A stretch of DNA of 35,673 nt, from assembly GCA_023663685.1 (NCBI GenBank), contig JAMPHB010000013.1, positions 1 to 35,673 of the forward strand, written 5' to 3'. The notes under the pieces are model-generated. The model searched no databases, was not told where the DNA came from, and worked only from the letters and a program-made list of their open reading frames with translations. Below, piece by piece: positions 7,350-15,951 of this stretch. Made by a program: the position numbers and the translations under genes. This DNA comes from Blautia sp. (GTDB lineage: Bacteria > Bacillota > Clostridia > Lachnospirales > Lachnospiraceae). Numbering within the stretch: position 1 is the first letter of the stretch; every line of letters begins with the position of its first letter.

Positions 7350-8146
7350 ATCCCATCCTTCTTCCGTAAAATATCCACTGTATGCCCCGACGCGCCCATG
7401 AGCTCCATACGCTCGCAGGTCGCCAGATGATAGCGTACAAACTCCTCAAATTCATCCTCTGTCAGTGCATTTAAAAAAGGGCGAATGTAGTTCGCCGCGC
7501 CGTCCGCCGCAACAATCCGCTCCCGTATCAGTCCCGCCTCCCTATTCATTCTGTCGATATCCGACAGACGAACCATACTGTACAGCGGATTCGCCTGCTC
7601 TGTACAGTGAAATTCCTCATCCAAAAGCCCCTGCTCCCGCGCCTCTAAGATATGGCGCTCCTTAAAAGCATAGGTAATCACCGAAAACTCATTCATCACA
7701 TAGGCGGCTAAGATCCGGCCATTTTGCCTCGTCACCCGCTTCGCCTCCCCAAGAGCCTGCAGCTTGTCCTCCCATGTCTTAAGATGATACATCGGCCCAA
7801 ACAGAAGCGTCACATCAAAAGAGCCGTCCGCGAAGCGCTTTAGTCTTCTGGCGTCTCCCTGAAACGCCGACACGCCGCCGCCCTTTTTCTTAAGCCTGCC
7901 AAGATTATGCCTGACCGGCTCCACCGCAGACACCGCATAGCCCTCCTTTGCCAGCGGCACACAGTATCTTCCGGTTCCCGCGCCAATGTCAAGAACCGAC
8001 ACCTCCGCAGGCGCGCGCCCGGCGGACACCTCCTCCAGACACTTATGGATATAGCGCATACTGGTAATAAACTCCACGCGCCCGTGTCTCGTATCCAGAC
8101 GTTTTTCCTCGTTAAATTTATTATAATACGCTTCCAGCTCGGTCAT
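7346..8146 (-). CDS. class I SAM-dependent methyltransferase
   Basis: This 266 aa cytosolic protein has the Rossmann methyltransferase motifs. Motif I is VLDIGAGTGRYCVPLA (about residues 53-68), followed by an acidic end of beta-2 ('SAVEPV'), then 'FQGDARRL' and 'FDVTLLFGPMYHL'. The 'FGPMYHL' segment is common in small-molecule methyltransferases of Clostridia. The ATG at 8146 is chosen over a longer frame that starts with TTG and adds an unconserved 26 residues; its ribosome binding site is weak. It is the first gene of a three-gene minus-strand unit with capA and glgX. The substrate is not evident. Confidence 0.8.
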   Translation of the reverse strand: MTELEAYYNKFNEEKRLDTRHGRVEFITSMRYIHKCLEEVSAGRAPAEVSVLDIGAGTGRYCVPLAKEGYAVSAVEPVRHNLGRLKKKGGGVSAFQGDARRLKRFADGSFDVTLLFGPMYHLKTWEDKLQALGEAKRVTRQNGRILAAYVMNEFSVITYAFKERHILEAREQGLLDEEFHCTEQANPLYSMVRLSDIDRMNREAGLIRERIVAADGAANYIRPFLNALTEDEFEEFVRYHLATCERMELMGASGHTVDILRKKDGI

Positions 8147-8275
8147 AGTAATATCGTACCATATGTTGAAATAAATACAAAGTAAGAAATTGTTTTTTTC
8201 CGCGTGCAAAAAAACGCTGTACAAAATCCCGCAAACTAAAAATGTATTCCTTTTACTTTATAGCTATAGCTTATT

Positions 8276-8346
8276 AGAATATTCTGATACAAATGGGAAA
8301 ACACTATAATTAAACTAACAGTTAAATAATTATACCTACAGTTAAA
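8276..8346 (+). promoter_or_regulatory. promoter/operator region of the XRE gene
   Basis: This AT-rich stretch holds a 10-bp palindrome AGAATATTCT (8276-8285), a perfect TATAAT (8305-8310) and two copies of ACAGTTAAA (8318-8326 and 8338-8346) spaced 20 bp apart, about two helical turns. The repeated 9-mer just after the -10 would be well placed for autorepression by the encoded XRE protein. The -35 is poor. The function is inferred. Confidence 0.4.
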
Positions 8347-8370
8347 AGATATCTATTAAAAGGAATGCTT

Positions 8371-8628
8371 ATGTCACGTTCAAAACCAAAAAAGTTCAAC
8401 AACACAGACAAATACTACGAGATCTCGGCAAATATCATTCGTTACCGCAAGCTTGCAGGACTGACGCAGGGTCAGCTCGCAGAGAAGGTAGACGTCACCC
8501 AGCCCTATATGTCCAAGATTGAATCCCTGAACACTTCTACCATGTGCACCTTAGAGGTACTCTTCGACATTGCAGAAGCGCTGGATGTACCCGCCTATAA
8601 GCTCTTAAAACCAGTGGACGAAAGCTGA
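8371..8628 (+). CDS. XRE family helix-turn-helix regulator
   Basis: This 85 aa single-domain DNA-binding protein covers one HTH_XRE fold (about residues 18-78): 'IRYRKLAGLTQGQLAEKVDVTQPYMSKIE' followed by 'LFDIAEALDV'. The second ATG (8371) is preferred because AAAAGGA lies 6 nt upstream; the ATG at 8365 would sit on that ribosome binding site. It is monocistronic, ends in the bidirectional terminator at 8648-8684, and is divergent from the methyltransferase operon. No adjacent toxin or phage genes were seen, so it is probably a stand-alone chromosomal regulator. Confidence 0.85.
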   Translation: MSRSKPKKFNNTDKYYEISANIIRYRKLAGLTQGQLAEKVDVTQPYMSKIESLNTSTMCTLEVLFDIAEALDVPAYKLLKPVDES

Positions 8629-8647
8629 CGCTTTTACTGTCAAAAAG

Positions 8648-8688
8648 AGAAGCTGCGCACTCATTACCCAGTGCTGCAGCTTCTTTTT
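8648..8688. terminator. bidirectional intrinsic terminator
   Basis: AGAAGCTGC pairs with GCAGCTTCT and the stem continues GCACT/AGTGC after one bulge. It is flanked by TTTTT on the plus side (8684-8688) and by AAAAA (8642-8646) on the other. It lies between the convergent XRE gene and chemoreceptor gene and should serve both. Confidence 0.85.
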
Positions 8689-8690
8689 AT

Positions 8691-10427
8691 TTAACTCTGT
8701 CCCTGCTGCTTTGTCAGTTCAAACTGTCCCACAAGCTGATCCAGCATCATCGCCTGCGCGGACAGCTCCTGACTCGTTGCGGACGCCTCCTCGGCCGTTG
8801 CCGCATTGCTCTGTACCACGCCGGAAATCTGATCTATTCCCTTTTCTGCCTGACGCATCGCCTCCGCCTGCTCCTCCATCATAACCTTCAGATTTCTTGA
8901 GAAGCCTGCAATCTCCTTGATACCTGCCACCACGGACTCAATCGCGCCCGTCGCGTGCTCTGCAACGCTGTTTCCTCTTGACACCTCGGCAATGGAGGCC
9001 TCTATCAGCTCTCTGGTATCGACCGCCGCCTTGGCGCTCTGCGCCGCAAGCTCCCTGATCTGATCCGCCACAACCGCGAATCCCCGGCCGGATTCTCCCG
9101 CTCTCGCCGCCTCTATGGAAGCGTTGAGTGACAACAGATTTGTCTGGGAGGCAATCGACTCAATCTCCGTAATAATATCGCCAATCTTTGCAGAAGCCTC
9201 GTTGATGCGCTCCATAGCCGACATCATGGTATCCATTTCCTGACGGCTTCTGTCCGCCTCGTCCGCATATTCCTGCGCCTTTTCATAGGATTCGTCCGCA
9301 CTCTGCGCGCCCCTCTCCATCGCGTCGGAAATCTCGGAGATTGTCTCATGTAACTCGGATACCGCGGTGGCCTGGTTGGTAGCGCCCTCCGCAAGGCTCT
9401 GCGATGCATTTGCCAGCTCGTCCGAACCGGCAAACACCTGATTTGAGGCATCTCCAATGGAGGTTAATGTCTCTGTCATCTGCTCCCGCAGCCCGCGCAT
9501 AGAATCATACAGCTTCTTGAAATCTCCGGTATAGCGTTCGGAAACTTTGGAGCGAACCGTGTAATTTCCCTCCGCCATCTTCCCCAGCACTTCACCGATA
9601 TCATATATGATGGCGTCGAGGTTTTCTGCCATTTCCCTGGCGTCCTGCTCCATATGCTCCACTTCGTCCCCTGTCTCAATCATCGGGAACGGCGAGACGA
9701 GATCTCCTGCCGCGAAAGTTCTCAGGCGCTCTCCCAGCTCGTTCAGGGGATTCGAGATCCTCCTTGCAATTCTGCCGCCGAGCTTTGTGGACATCACCAT
9801 TGCCATTGCAATGGTCACAAGAATCGCTGCTACCAGAATCCAGCCGACAAGCGTAAGTGTCCTCGAAAGGCGGTTTCCTTCATTTACCTTTACCGCCAGA
9901 AGCTCCTCGAGCTTTCCGTAAATACTGTTGTAGGCGCCTGTCAGATCGGTAAGCGCAAGCTCCTGCGCCTGCACACAGAGCGCACGGTCCGTAGTAGCGC
10001 CGAGTTCCATGATCTGTGCATCCAGCTCCCAGTAGGCATCCAGCTCCTCCTTAATGGCGTCGTAGGTTGCCCTGCCCTCTGCGGATACCACCGTGTTTTC
10101 AACTTCCGCGAAATATTCATCAAATACAAGCTTCTTTTCATCGTGCTGCTGTACGACCGCAGCAATGTCCTCTTCGTTATCATAACCGATGGCCGCCCGC
10201 AGCGATGACCGGATATCTGCAAACTCAAACATTGCCTTGCCAATATCTCCCTGTGCAAAGCCAAAATTGTGCAGCGCATACGAATAGCGGTTGGATATTA
10301 CCACCAGCGCAATCACGCCTAAAAGCGCCGCAGCCGCCGTAATCGTTGACACTCTGAAAATCGACACTGTCAGTTTTCTCTCAATGTTCTCCCTCTTATC
10401 TTTTTCTACAGTCTCCTTTTTGTTCAT
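8691..10427 (-). CDS. methyl-accepting chemotaxis protein (4-helix-bundle sensor)
   Basis: This 578 aa membrane chemoreceptor has a first transmembrane helix (about residues 24-48), a helical extracytoplasmic domain of about 150 residues like 4HB_MCP, and a second transmembrane helix ('[20 protein letters not shown]'). A HAMP linker follows, then a signalling coiled coil with the conserved hairpin tip '[35 protein letters not shown]' that binds CheA/CheW. The frame extends upstream, but ATG 10427 is the start that removes an unlikely 13-residue leader; AGGAG lies 11 nt before it. No che or fla genes are in the window. The ligand is unknown. Confidence 0.9.
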   Translation of the reverse strand: MNKKETVEKDKRENIERKLTVSIFRVSTITAAAALLGVIALVVISNRYSYALHNFGFAQGDIGKAMFEFADIRSSLRAAIGYDNEEDIAAVVQQHDEKKLVFDEYFAEVENTVVSAEGRATYDAIKEELDAYWELDAQIMELGATTDRALCVQAQELALTDLTGAYNSIYGKLEELLAVKVNEGNRLSRTLTLVGWILVAAILVTIAMAMVMSTKLGGRIARRISNPLNELGERLRTFAAGDLVSPFPMIETGDEVEHMEQDAREMAENLDAIIYDIGEVLGKMAEGNYTVRSKVSERYTGDFKKLYDSMRGLREQMTETLTSIGDASNQVFAGSDELANASQSLAEGATNQATAVSELHETISEISDAMERGAQSADESYEKAQEYADEADRSRQEMDTMMSAMERINEASAKIGDIITEIESIASQTNLLSLNASIEAARAGESGRGFAVVADQIRELAAQSAKAAVDTRELIEASIAEVSRGNSVAEHATGAIESVVAGIKEIAGFSRNLKVMMEEQAEAMRQAEKGIDQISGVVQSNAATAEEASATSQELSAQAMMLDQLVGQFELTKQQGQS

Positions 10428-10797
10428 TCCAACAGCTTCTCCTCTCCGGCTGCATGACAAATACATGCCCGATGCTAAGTTAAAATATAAGCTTCTGTTA
10501 TAGAGTTGTGCTTGTAGCTTGCTGGAAATTTATGTACTAATGATATAACCCTTCAGTAACATATGTAGGCAGAATCGTAGATAAGGTTTGTGGATTATGT
10601 GCAAATTTTCAGGTGTCATATAGCTGCAAGTAATATGCTCATCATAGCAGAAAGCATATTTGTTTTTACCCAATTATTATACTACAAGAAAAAAATAAGT
10701 CCATATTTCCTATAACGAAAATTGTTATAAAATTCCCACAAAAAATTGTAGATTTTAACCAATTATGGCATATTATAGGGAACTTTGCACAAATTTC
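10428..10797. other. gene-free AT-rich intergenic region
   Basis: About 370 bp separate the chemoreceptor start from the end of the DUF4358 gene. The stretch is AT-rich and should carry the chemoreceptor promoter. I see no convincing promoter pair, hairpin, riboswitch fold or coding frame. In particular I see no c-di-GMP (GEMM) aptamer signature. Confidence 0.5.
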
Positions 10798-11295
10798 TCA
10801 GTGCGACAGTTCCCCGTCAATAACCTGCTGAAACGCCCTTTTTACTGCGCTGCTGTTGTCACAGATAATGAGCACCGCATACTGGCCGCTCGAGAATACC
10901 AGCCCGTCCTCTATGCGCTTTGTCTCCTCCGGCTCGTACTGCTCCAAAAGCTTATAGCGCTTTGTCCTGTGCTCCTTTAAGCTCTCCTCCGCCTCCTTCA
11001 CATCGGTGCTGTCCTTCACCGCGATCACAGCGATCTCGTCCGCCTTTCCCTCCTCGGAATAGCTCACGAAAAAGCTCTCTACCTTTTCATAATCCATCTC
11101 CGAAATATGGGAAAAGTTTTCCTTCGCATTCTCCTCGGCGCTGCTGGCATTTAGCATGGAGGGCAGACTGTCGTCTGCCTCCTCCATCGCCACCCGTAAA
11201 TCATACATGCTGACTGTGGGATTCGCCGGCTTCGCCCCGCAGCCGCAGGCAAAAAGCATCGCAAGAACGAGTACTATACTAATATATCTTTTCAT
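10798..11295 (-). CDS. DUF4358 family lipoprotein
   Basis: This 165 aa protein has a lipoprotein signal with the Cys in 'LFACGC' (about residues 15-19). The mature part resembles the DUF4358 family of Firmicutes: a 'MYDLRVAMEEADDSLPSM' start, a 'SFFVSYSEEGKADEIAVIAVKD' strand pair, a charged helix with 'LKEHRTKRYKLLEQYEPEE', and the final 'GQYAVLIICDN' strand. The function of this family is unknown. It lies 12 bp after the transglutaminase-like gene, so the two are cotranscribed and probably act together at the outer face of the membrane. Confidence 0.75.
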   Translation of the reverse strand: MKRYISIVLVLAMLFACGCGAKPANPTVSMYDLRVAMEEADDSLPSMLNASSAEENAKENFSHISEMDYEKVESFFVSYSEEGKADEIAVIAVKDSTDVKEAEESLKEHRTKRYKLLEQYEPEETKRIEDGLVFSSGQYAVLIICDNSSAVKRAFQQVIDGELSH

Positions 11296-11307
11296 ATTCC
11301 CACCTGC

Positions 11308-12669
11308 CTAATAATCAATTACCGTCTTTTCGGCCGTCTCCGCGGGCACGGCTGTCTCTGTCTCCGGCAGCCCTTCCTCCGCGGGCACGGCTGTCTCTGT
11401 CTCCGGCAGCCCTTCCTCCGCGGGCGCAGCTGTCTCTGTCTCCGGTTTCTTCTCATCCGTCTCCGGCTTCTCCTCATCTGTCCCCAGCCCTGCTGCCGCC
11501 GTGTCTGTGGCCGCCTCATCTATTCCTGCCTCAACGCCTGCGGGCGCGAGATCCTCAAATGCCTTGTTTACCAGCTCCTGAATCTTTGTCATCTCCTCGG
11601 GGCTGAGCTCCTGGGAAACACCCTGCGTATTATAGTTTCCCATATAGACGCAGAAGAGATAACGGTCGTCCTCCGGATCCTGAATCCAGTGGTATGTACT
11701 CAGATAATACGGCATATCCTGATAATTATTGGCCATCAGAAGATTGTCGATTGTGCTTGCAATGCTGCTGGCAACCCGGGCGTCCTCATCTTTAATCTCC
11801 TGCTTAAAGCCGATCATCACCGCCCCAAGCTGGTCATTCATTGCCTGCCGCATGGCGTCCACGATATCGTAGATATCCTCTACCTCAATCTTGTTCTGGT
11901 AAGCCATGTTATACTTTAAAGAATCCGCCGCCGGGAAAAAGTCACGATCCCAGTTCTGCTGCTGCTCCTGCATCGCATCGGTCATATTAAAATGCGCGTA
12001 GTTGTTCTGTCCCGCATCCGAATAAATATCTGTAATGTACCAGTCGTCGTCCAGCTTTACCAGATTCCACGAATGGTAGCGCTCCGTATTGTGCTCCACC
12101 ATACACTCAATATCCAGCATATGCATGAACATGCGGAATGTGGTCGCATACCCCACGCAGACTGCATTGTGGTATTTCAACACACCGTAAGGATTGTCAC
12201 AATCCTCCTGCGTGCGCGGAATCACGGTGAGGGCTCCCCTGTCCTGCTGCAGGGATGTGGTCATCCAGTCGTAAACCGCCTTTTCCTTCTCGTAGTCGGA
12301 CATATCGTCCTTAATCTCCATCTCCTCGAGAGCGGCCTTCGCCATATCGAGGGTCTCCTTCTGCTTATCGTCCAGCTTTGAGGTATCGCCGGACTTGTAG
12401 GCGTCTGAAATTTCTGTGGTCGGCAGAATCTCGTACTGGTCGGCAATCTTCACATAGTCCTCCGTAGTCTCGGGATTTTCCTCCTCGTCCATCTTTGCAA
12501 TGAAGGTCTTTAAGGTTCCCAGCGTAAAGGCGGACACCGCAATGCTTCCCAGCATACCGATCAGCAGGACAACTGCCACAACCACCATCCATGCGCCGCG
12601 CTCCCTGCGCGGCTTCGCCTGCGGCTGCTCCGCCACCGGCTTCGTCTCATTTGTTTCCATCTCACTCAT
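11308..12669 (-). CDS. membrane-anchored transglutaminase-like protein
   Basis: This 453 aa protein has a cytoplasmic proline/charged tail, one transmembrane helix (about residues 27-52) and an extracytoplasmic part. The transglutaminase/papain-like core has Cys171 ('NAVCVGYATTFRMFMHMLDIE'), His199 ('YHSWN') and Asp214 ('DWYITDIYSD'), a complete Cys-His-Asp triad, so it should be active as a protease or transglutaminase-type enzyme. The C-terminus is a Glu/Thr/Ala/Pro-rich tail made by a 39-bp DNA repeat (11341-11457). The substrate is unknown; a cell-wall or surface-protein role is inferred from location. GGGAGG lies 10 nt before ATG 12669, and ATG 12660 is also possible. It heads an operon with the DUF4358 lipoprotein. 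Confidence 0.8.
   Translation of the reverse strand: MSEMETNETKPVAEQPQAKPRRERGAWMVVVAVVLLIGMLGSIAVSAFTLGTLKTFIAKMDEEENPETTEDYVKIADQYEILPTTEISDAYKSGDTSKLDDKQKETLDMAKAALEEMEIKDDMSDYEKEKAVYDWMTTSLQQDRGALTVIPRTQEDCDNPYGVLKYHNAVCVGYATTFRMFMHMLDIECMVEHNTERYHSWNLVKLDDDWYITDIYSDAGQNNYAHFNMTDAMQEQQQNWDRDFFPAADSLKYNMAYQNKIEVEDIYDIVDAMRQAMNDQLGAVMIGFKQEIKDEDARVASSIASTIDNLLMANNYQDMPYYLSTYHWIQDPEDDRYLFCVYMGNYNTQGVSQELSPEEMTKIQELVNKAFEDLAPAGVEAGIDEAATDTAAAGLGTDEEKPETDEKKPETETAAPAEEGLPETETAVPAEEGLPETETAVPAETAEKTVIDY
11341..11457. repeat. three tandem 39-bp repeats inside the transglutaminase-like gene
   Basis: Copies at 11341-11379 and 11380-11418 are identical; the third (11419-11457) is diverged. 39 bp is 13 codons, so the frame is kept, giving the protein unit 'ETETAVPAEEGLP'. 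Identical neighbouring copies point to recent slippage and likely length variation between strains. Confidence 0.9.
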
Positions 12670-12736
12670 CCTTTCTCATCCTCCCTGAATGTCATTGTTT
12701 TTCTTTATCTCCGATTATAGCGGATAAAATGAGAAA

Positions 12737-12786
12737 GATGCATATTTTCAAAAAAAATTAAAACATTTTTAAGGAAAATATGCATC
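12737..12786. repeat. perfect 13-bp inverted repeat upstream of the transglutaminase operon
   Basis: GATGCATATTTTC (12737-12749) and its exact complement (12774-12786) are separated by a 24-nt A/T-rich spacer. No gene ends here, so it is not an obvious terminator. A -10-like TATAAT on the minus strand (12714-12719) lies just downstream, which puts the repeat where a dimeric regulator could control the operon. Confidence 0.6.
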
Positions 12787-12852
12787 CCGTATATCCGTCG
12801 CGTTCCCTCTGAAACACATGCAAACATCACGATTGCTTATAGGCAACAAGCA

Positions 12853-13113
12853 TTACACTGGCTGTAACCCAGCAATCTCCTTTACCCTTTCGATTGACAA
12901 TTCCGTTACATCTGCAATCTCTTCAATTGAGAATCTACCCAATTTCATCAAGCGTCTTACTGTTTTCTCTTTCTCATGCTCAATACCCTGCTCAATACCC
13001 TGCTCATACTTTTCCTGATAATTCATCTGCAATGTCATATAATCCAATCTCCATAACAACTCTTCCTTCTCAATCTTTACCCCTATTATAATATGAGGTC
13101 TTGCGCTTGACAA
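12853..13113 (-). pseudogene. remnant of an Rpn family nuclease/putative transposase
   Basis: The 86 aa frame matches only the C-terminal tail typical of Rpn / PD-(D/E)XK recombination-promoting nucleases. The tail has 'MNYQEKYEQGIEQGIEHEKEKTVRRLMKLGRFSIEEIADVTELSIERVKEI', a Gln/Glu-rich helix and a short helix-turn-helix-like end. The N-terminal catalytic PD-(D/E)XK domain (about 200 residues) is missing, and upstream sequence to 13180 does not supply it. A tandem 12-bp repeat (about 12982-13005) encodes the EQGI doublet, which often varies in this family. No good start codon is seen. Confidence 0.6.
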
Positions 13114-13179
13114 GGACGAATTTTTCCAGCTTATATCATCACAATCACTGCTTTGATTTTACGCGGACTTTCCTGATAT

Positions 13180-13205
13180 AAAAAACGGGCTGCTGCCGCA
13201 GCCCG
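13180..13205 (-). terminator. intrinsic terminator of the CotF-like gene
   Basis: An 8-bp GC-rich stem CGGGCTGC/GCAGCCCG (13186-13193 and 13198-13205) with a 4-nt loop is followed on the minus strand by TTTTTT (13180-13185). It lies 15 bp after the stop codon. Confidence 0.9.
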
Positions 13206-13220
13206 AATCTCTGGCGCATC

Positions 13221-13679
13221 CTACGCCATTCCGTTTACTGTCTTATACTTGTAAAGCATCTCTGCGTGGTTCTGCTCCTCCACCTGAATGTCCGCTAACA
13301 GCTTGCGGATCTTGGTGTCGCCAAACACAAACACATCTGTGTTGTAGGTGCCGGACACCATCTTCTCTGTGCCGATACAGTCGGTAGCGAGGAAACAGTC
13401 GTTTTTCTTATCCTCGGAGTTCGTCAGGGAGTCGTAGGTCGCCTTCGGCTGGTACATAGCTCCGTCCCGGTCGTTACAGTTGCAGCTGGGAACGCTCCCG
13501 TTCAAGACCTTTCCCAAAGACTCGTAATGCTCCTTCTCCTCCTTCTGCAGATCGTTGAAGAGATCCCTGAGCACCGGGTCCTTCGCCTCGGACGAATAGC
13601 GCTTATACTTCTCGATACAGCTCTGCTCCTGCTGACGAAGATCCTCGATTACACTGGTTTCTTTTTCTGTTAATACCAT
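13221..13679 (-). CDS. CotF-like spore coat protein (ferritin-like helical fold)
   Basis: This 152 aa protein has two ferritin-like helical stretches. The first contains 'DLRQQEQSCIEKYKRYSSEAKDPVLRDLFNDLQKEEKEHYESLGKVL' and the last 'IRKLLADIQVEEQNHAEMLYKYK', with paired E/H residues in the E-x-x-H style. The middle, with 'CNCNDRD' and 'CFLATDCIGTEKMVSGTYNTDVFVF', is typical of Clostridial proteins annotated as spore coat protein (Coat_F). It supports a spore-forming host. The E..EExxH pattern could bind metal, so a rubrerythrin-like role is the alternative. It is monocistronic with its own terminator. Confidence 0.75.
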   Translation of the reverse strand: MVLTEKETSVIEDLRQQEQSCIEKYKRYSSEAKDPVLRDLFNDLQKEEKEHYESLGKVLNGSVPSCNCNDRDGAMYQPKATYDSLTNSEDKKNDCFLATDCIGTEKMVSGTYNTDVFVFGDTKIRKLLADIQVEEQNHAEMLYKYKTVNGMA

Positions 13680-13756
13680 AATTGCACCTCTCTCTCAAAT
13701 TTTTACAATTCTAGTATGAGAAGGAGTCAGGTATTTTATACAGATTTTTATGATTT

Positions 13757-15799
13757 TCAGGTCTCGAAGACAGATACTTTCTCTGACAGTCCGGTCACTT
13801 TCTCCATGGTATCCTCCGTCAGATCCACAACCTCATTCGCTTTCAGGGTGATCTCCGTACTGTTCTGTGCGATCAGGGTAACGCCCGTTGCAGATTCTTC
13901 TGTCGCGACCGCAATGTCTTTCAGCGCTGATACAATATACTTGATCGTGTCAAGTATCTGCTTTGCCGATTTATCAAAGTTGGATACGATCCCGCGGATA
14001 TTATCTGCATCGTCATTATACTGCCTGCTCGTTTTGGTCATATTTTCATAATCCTGCATAACTGTTCCGTCAAGGAAATTCAGAATATCCTGCGCGCAGC
14101 TGCTTAAGTTCTCTACACTGTGAACCACCTCTTTTGTGATCATCTGAATCTGGTTGACGGATTCCTTGGAATCCTCCGCCAGATGGCCAATCTCGCTCGC
14201 CACGACCGCAAAACCCTTCCCCGAATCACCGGCTCTTGCCGCCTCGATGCTCGCATTTAACGCCAGCAGATTCGTCTGTGAGGTAATCGAGAGGATGGCA
14301 TCCGACAGCTTGCTGATTTCTTCAATCTTTGCTGCATCCGCAATTGCCTTTTGTAAGGTCTGCATAGACTGCTGATAAATAGCAACCGCATTGTCCTTTG
14401 AACGGATCGTCGCCTGCTCCAGCTCGTAAGCTCTCTGCTTGATCTCCTGCGAAGTCTTATTCCCCTCATCGGCAAGCTGTGCGACTGTAATCAGACTCTG
14501 CTCCGCTTCTGCCGCGACATTGGACATCTGCTCGGTCGTCGCTGCCGTCTCCTCAGAGGATGCCGCCAGCTCCTGTATGGTGGCGGATACGCTTTCCAGA
14601 TCCGACATCAGGCCGCTCATCCGGCTTCGCTGCCTGCCTGCATAACTGGATACGTCGTCCGAACTCTCATTCACTGCCGAGATGGTCTCGCGCAGCTCGG
14701 TCTGCATTTTTTGCAGCGCATTGGCCAGTATCCCCGATTCATTCTTTGTCCGCAGCAGCTTCTCCGGTATCTGCCGGGTGAAGTTCCCGTGTGCAATATA
14801 TTCCAGCTCATCCTTAATCGCAATAATCGGCCTGACAATGCCTCCTGCGATAAAGTTTGCAACGATACCGAATATCACGATTGCCAGAATACATATAACG
14901 AGAATACTGATGATAATTTTTTTCACAGCGCCGTACATCTCATTATAATCGGTATTCACTACGACATGCCAGCTGTATTCCGGCAGATCTGCATATCCCA
15001 CGCATTTCTTTGTGCCCTCATAGCTGTACTCCGCGTAACCGCTGCCGCCCTGCGCTGCCTTGTCGAGCATATTTACCAGATCCTGCAAAGCCGGATTCTG
15101 CGCAAGCATATCTTTGGCGTTTTCCTGACTGATTACCTTATCCCGGTTCGAGTGGGCGATCGTTGTGCCCGCCGAATTGATCATGTAAGCGTTTCCGGTC
15201 TCGCCAAAGACTACCTCGTCCGTAATGTCGGAAAGGGCTGCACCGTCCTTCTTCATATATAAGATGCCCGTAATCTGTCCGCTCTCATCATAGACCGGAA
15301 CCGAAATCATCAGAATCATCGTCCCGGGCTTCGTGGAGTCCTCCAGCGGATCGGATATGTAGTTTGTTCCCTCCATGGCCTTCAAAAAGTATGCACGCTC
15401 AGACACATCCGCGTAAGTCTCAAGATCAGCGGTCAGCGTTCTGCCGCTTTTATCTGCGACGCCGATATCCCCGACGCCTCTCTCCTCCGCCAGCTGCAGC
15501 AGATACTTTTTCTGTTCCATCTCATCCTGCCCGATATGATACACTCTGTCGTCTGTCCGAAGCGCTTCCAGATATGCAAAATCCTGCTCCATCGACTCCT
15601 GCACTCTGCCGGCTACCTGCTCTGCGAGAACCGTCAGCTCTCTCTGCGTGCTCTCCGTGAGCACGCTCTTCATGTTAATCGCACAGAATATGCCGACGAA
15701 TGCCGCTACACAGATACAGATGATACCGCTCAGCCCTACGATCTCGACCTTGAGGCTTCTTTTGCCGCCGGCACTTTTTTGTTCTTTTGCTTTACCCAT
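13757..15799 (-). CDS. methyl-accepting chemotaxis protein with dCache sensor
   Basis: This 680 aa chemoreceptor has transmembrane helix 1 at about residues 18-42 and a large extracytoplasmic domain of about 240 residues with dCache_1 features: '[32 protein letters not shown]', '[17 protein letters not shown]' and '[11 protein letters not shown]'. Transmembrane helix 2 ('[26 protein letters not shown]') leads to HAMP and then a signalling domain with the tip '[35 protein letters not shown]'. dCache domains usually bind amino acids, organic acids or other small molecules. A minus-strand TATAAT (15843-15848) may be its own promoter, so it need not be cotranscribed with the receptor upstream. 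Confidence 0.9.
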   Translation of the reverse strand: MGKAKEQKSAGGKRSLKVEIVGLSGIICICVAAFVGIFCAINMKSVLTESTQRELTVLAEQVAGRVQESMEQDFAYLEALRTDDRVYHIGQDEMEQKKYLLQLAEERGVGDIGVADKSGRTLTADLETYADVSERAYFLKAMEGTNYISDPLEDSTKPGTMILMISVPVYDESGQITGILYMKKDGAALSDITDEVVFGETGNAYMINSAGTTIAHSNRDKVISQENAKDMLAQNPALQDLVNMLDKAAQGGSGYAEYSYEGTKKCVGYADLPEYSWHVVVNTDYNEMYGAVKKIIISILVICILAIVIFGIVANFIAGGIVRPIIAIKDELEYIAHGNFTRQIPEKLLRTKNESGILANALQKMQTELRETISAVNESSDDVSSYAGRQRSRMSGLMSDLESVSATIQELAASSEETAATTEQMSNVAAEAEQSLITVAQLADEGNKTSQEIKQRAYELEQATIRSKDNAVAIYQQSMQTLQKAIADAAKIEEISKLSDAILSITSQTNLLALNASIEAARAGDSGKGFAVVASEIGHLAEDSKESVNQIQMITKEVVHSVENLSSCAQDILNFLDGTVMQDYENMTKTSRQYNDDADNIRGIVSNFDKSAKQILDTIKYIVSALKDIAVATEESATGVTLIAQNSTEITLKANEVVDLTEDTMEKVTGLSEKVSVFET

Positions 15800-15951
15800 G
15801 CCCTCCCCCTGTTCATTGCATTGTTTTACCTATAATATTGACATTATACTACAAATCAGACAGGGGTGTATATTTTATTTGAAACATTTCCCTAATTTTC
15901 TATCCGTCCTAATTTTCTGTCCGCCTCTGCGGCTGATGAGACGCCCGGTGC

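Noticed and set aside
10428-10797. c-di-GMP riboswitch or other structured leader in front of the chemoreceptor
   Set aside because: No GEMM-type conserved core or strong stem was found on either strand by eye.
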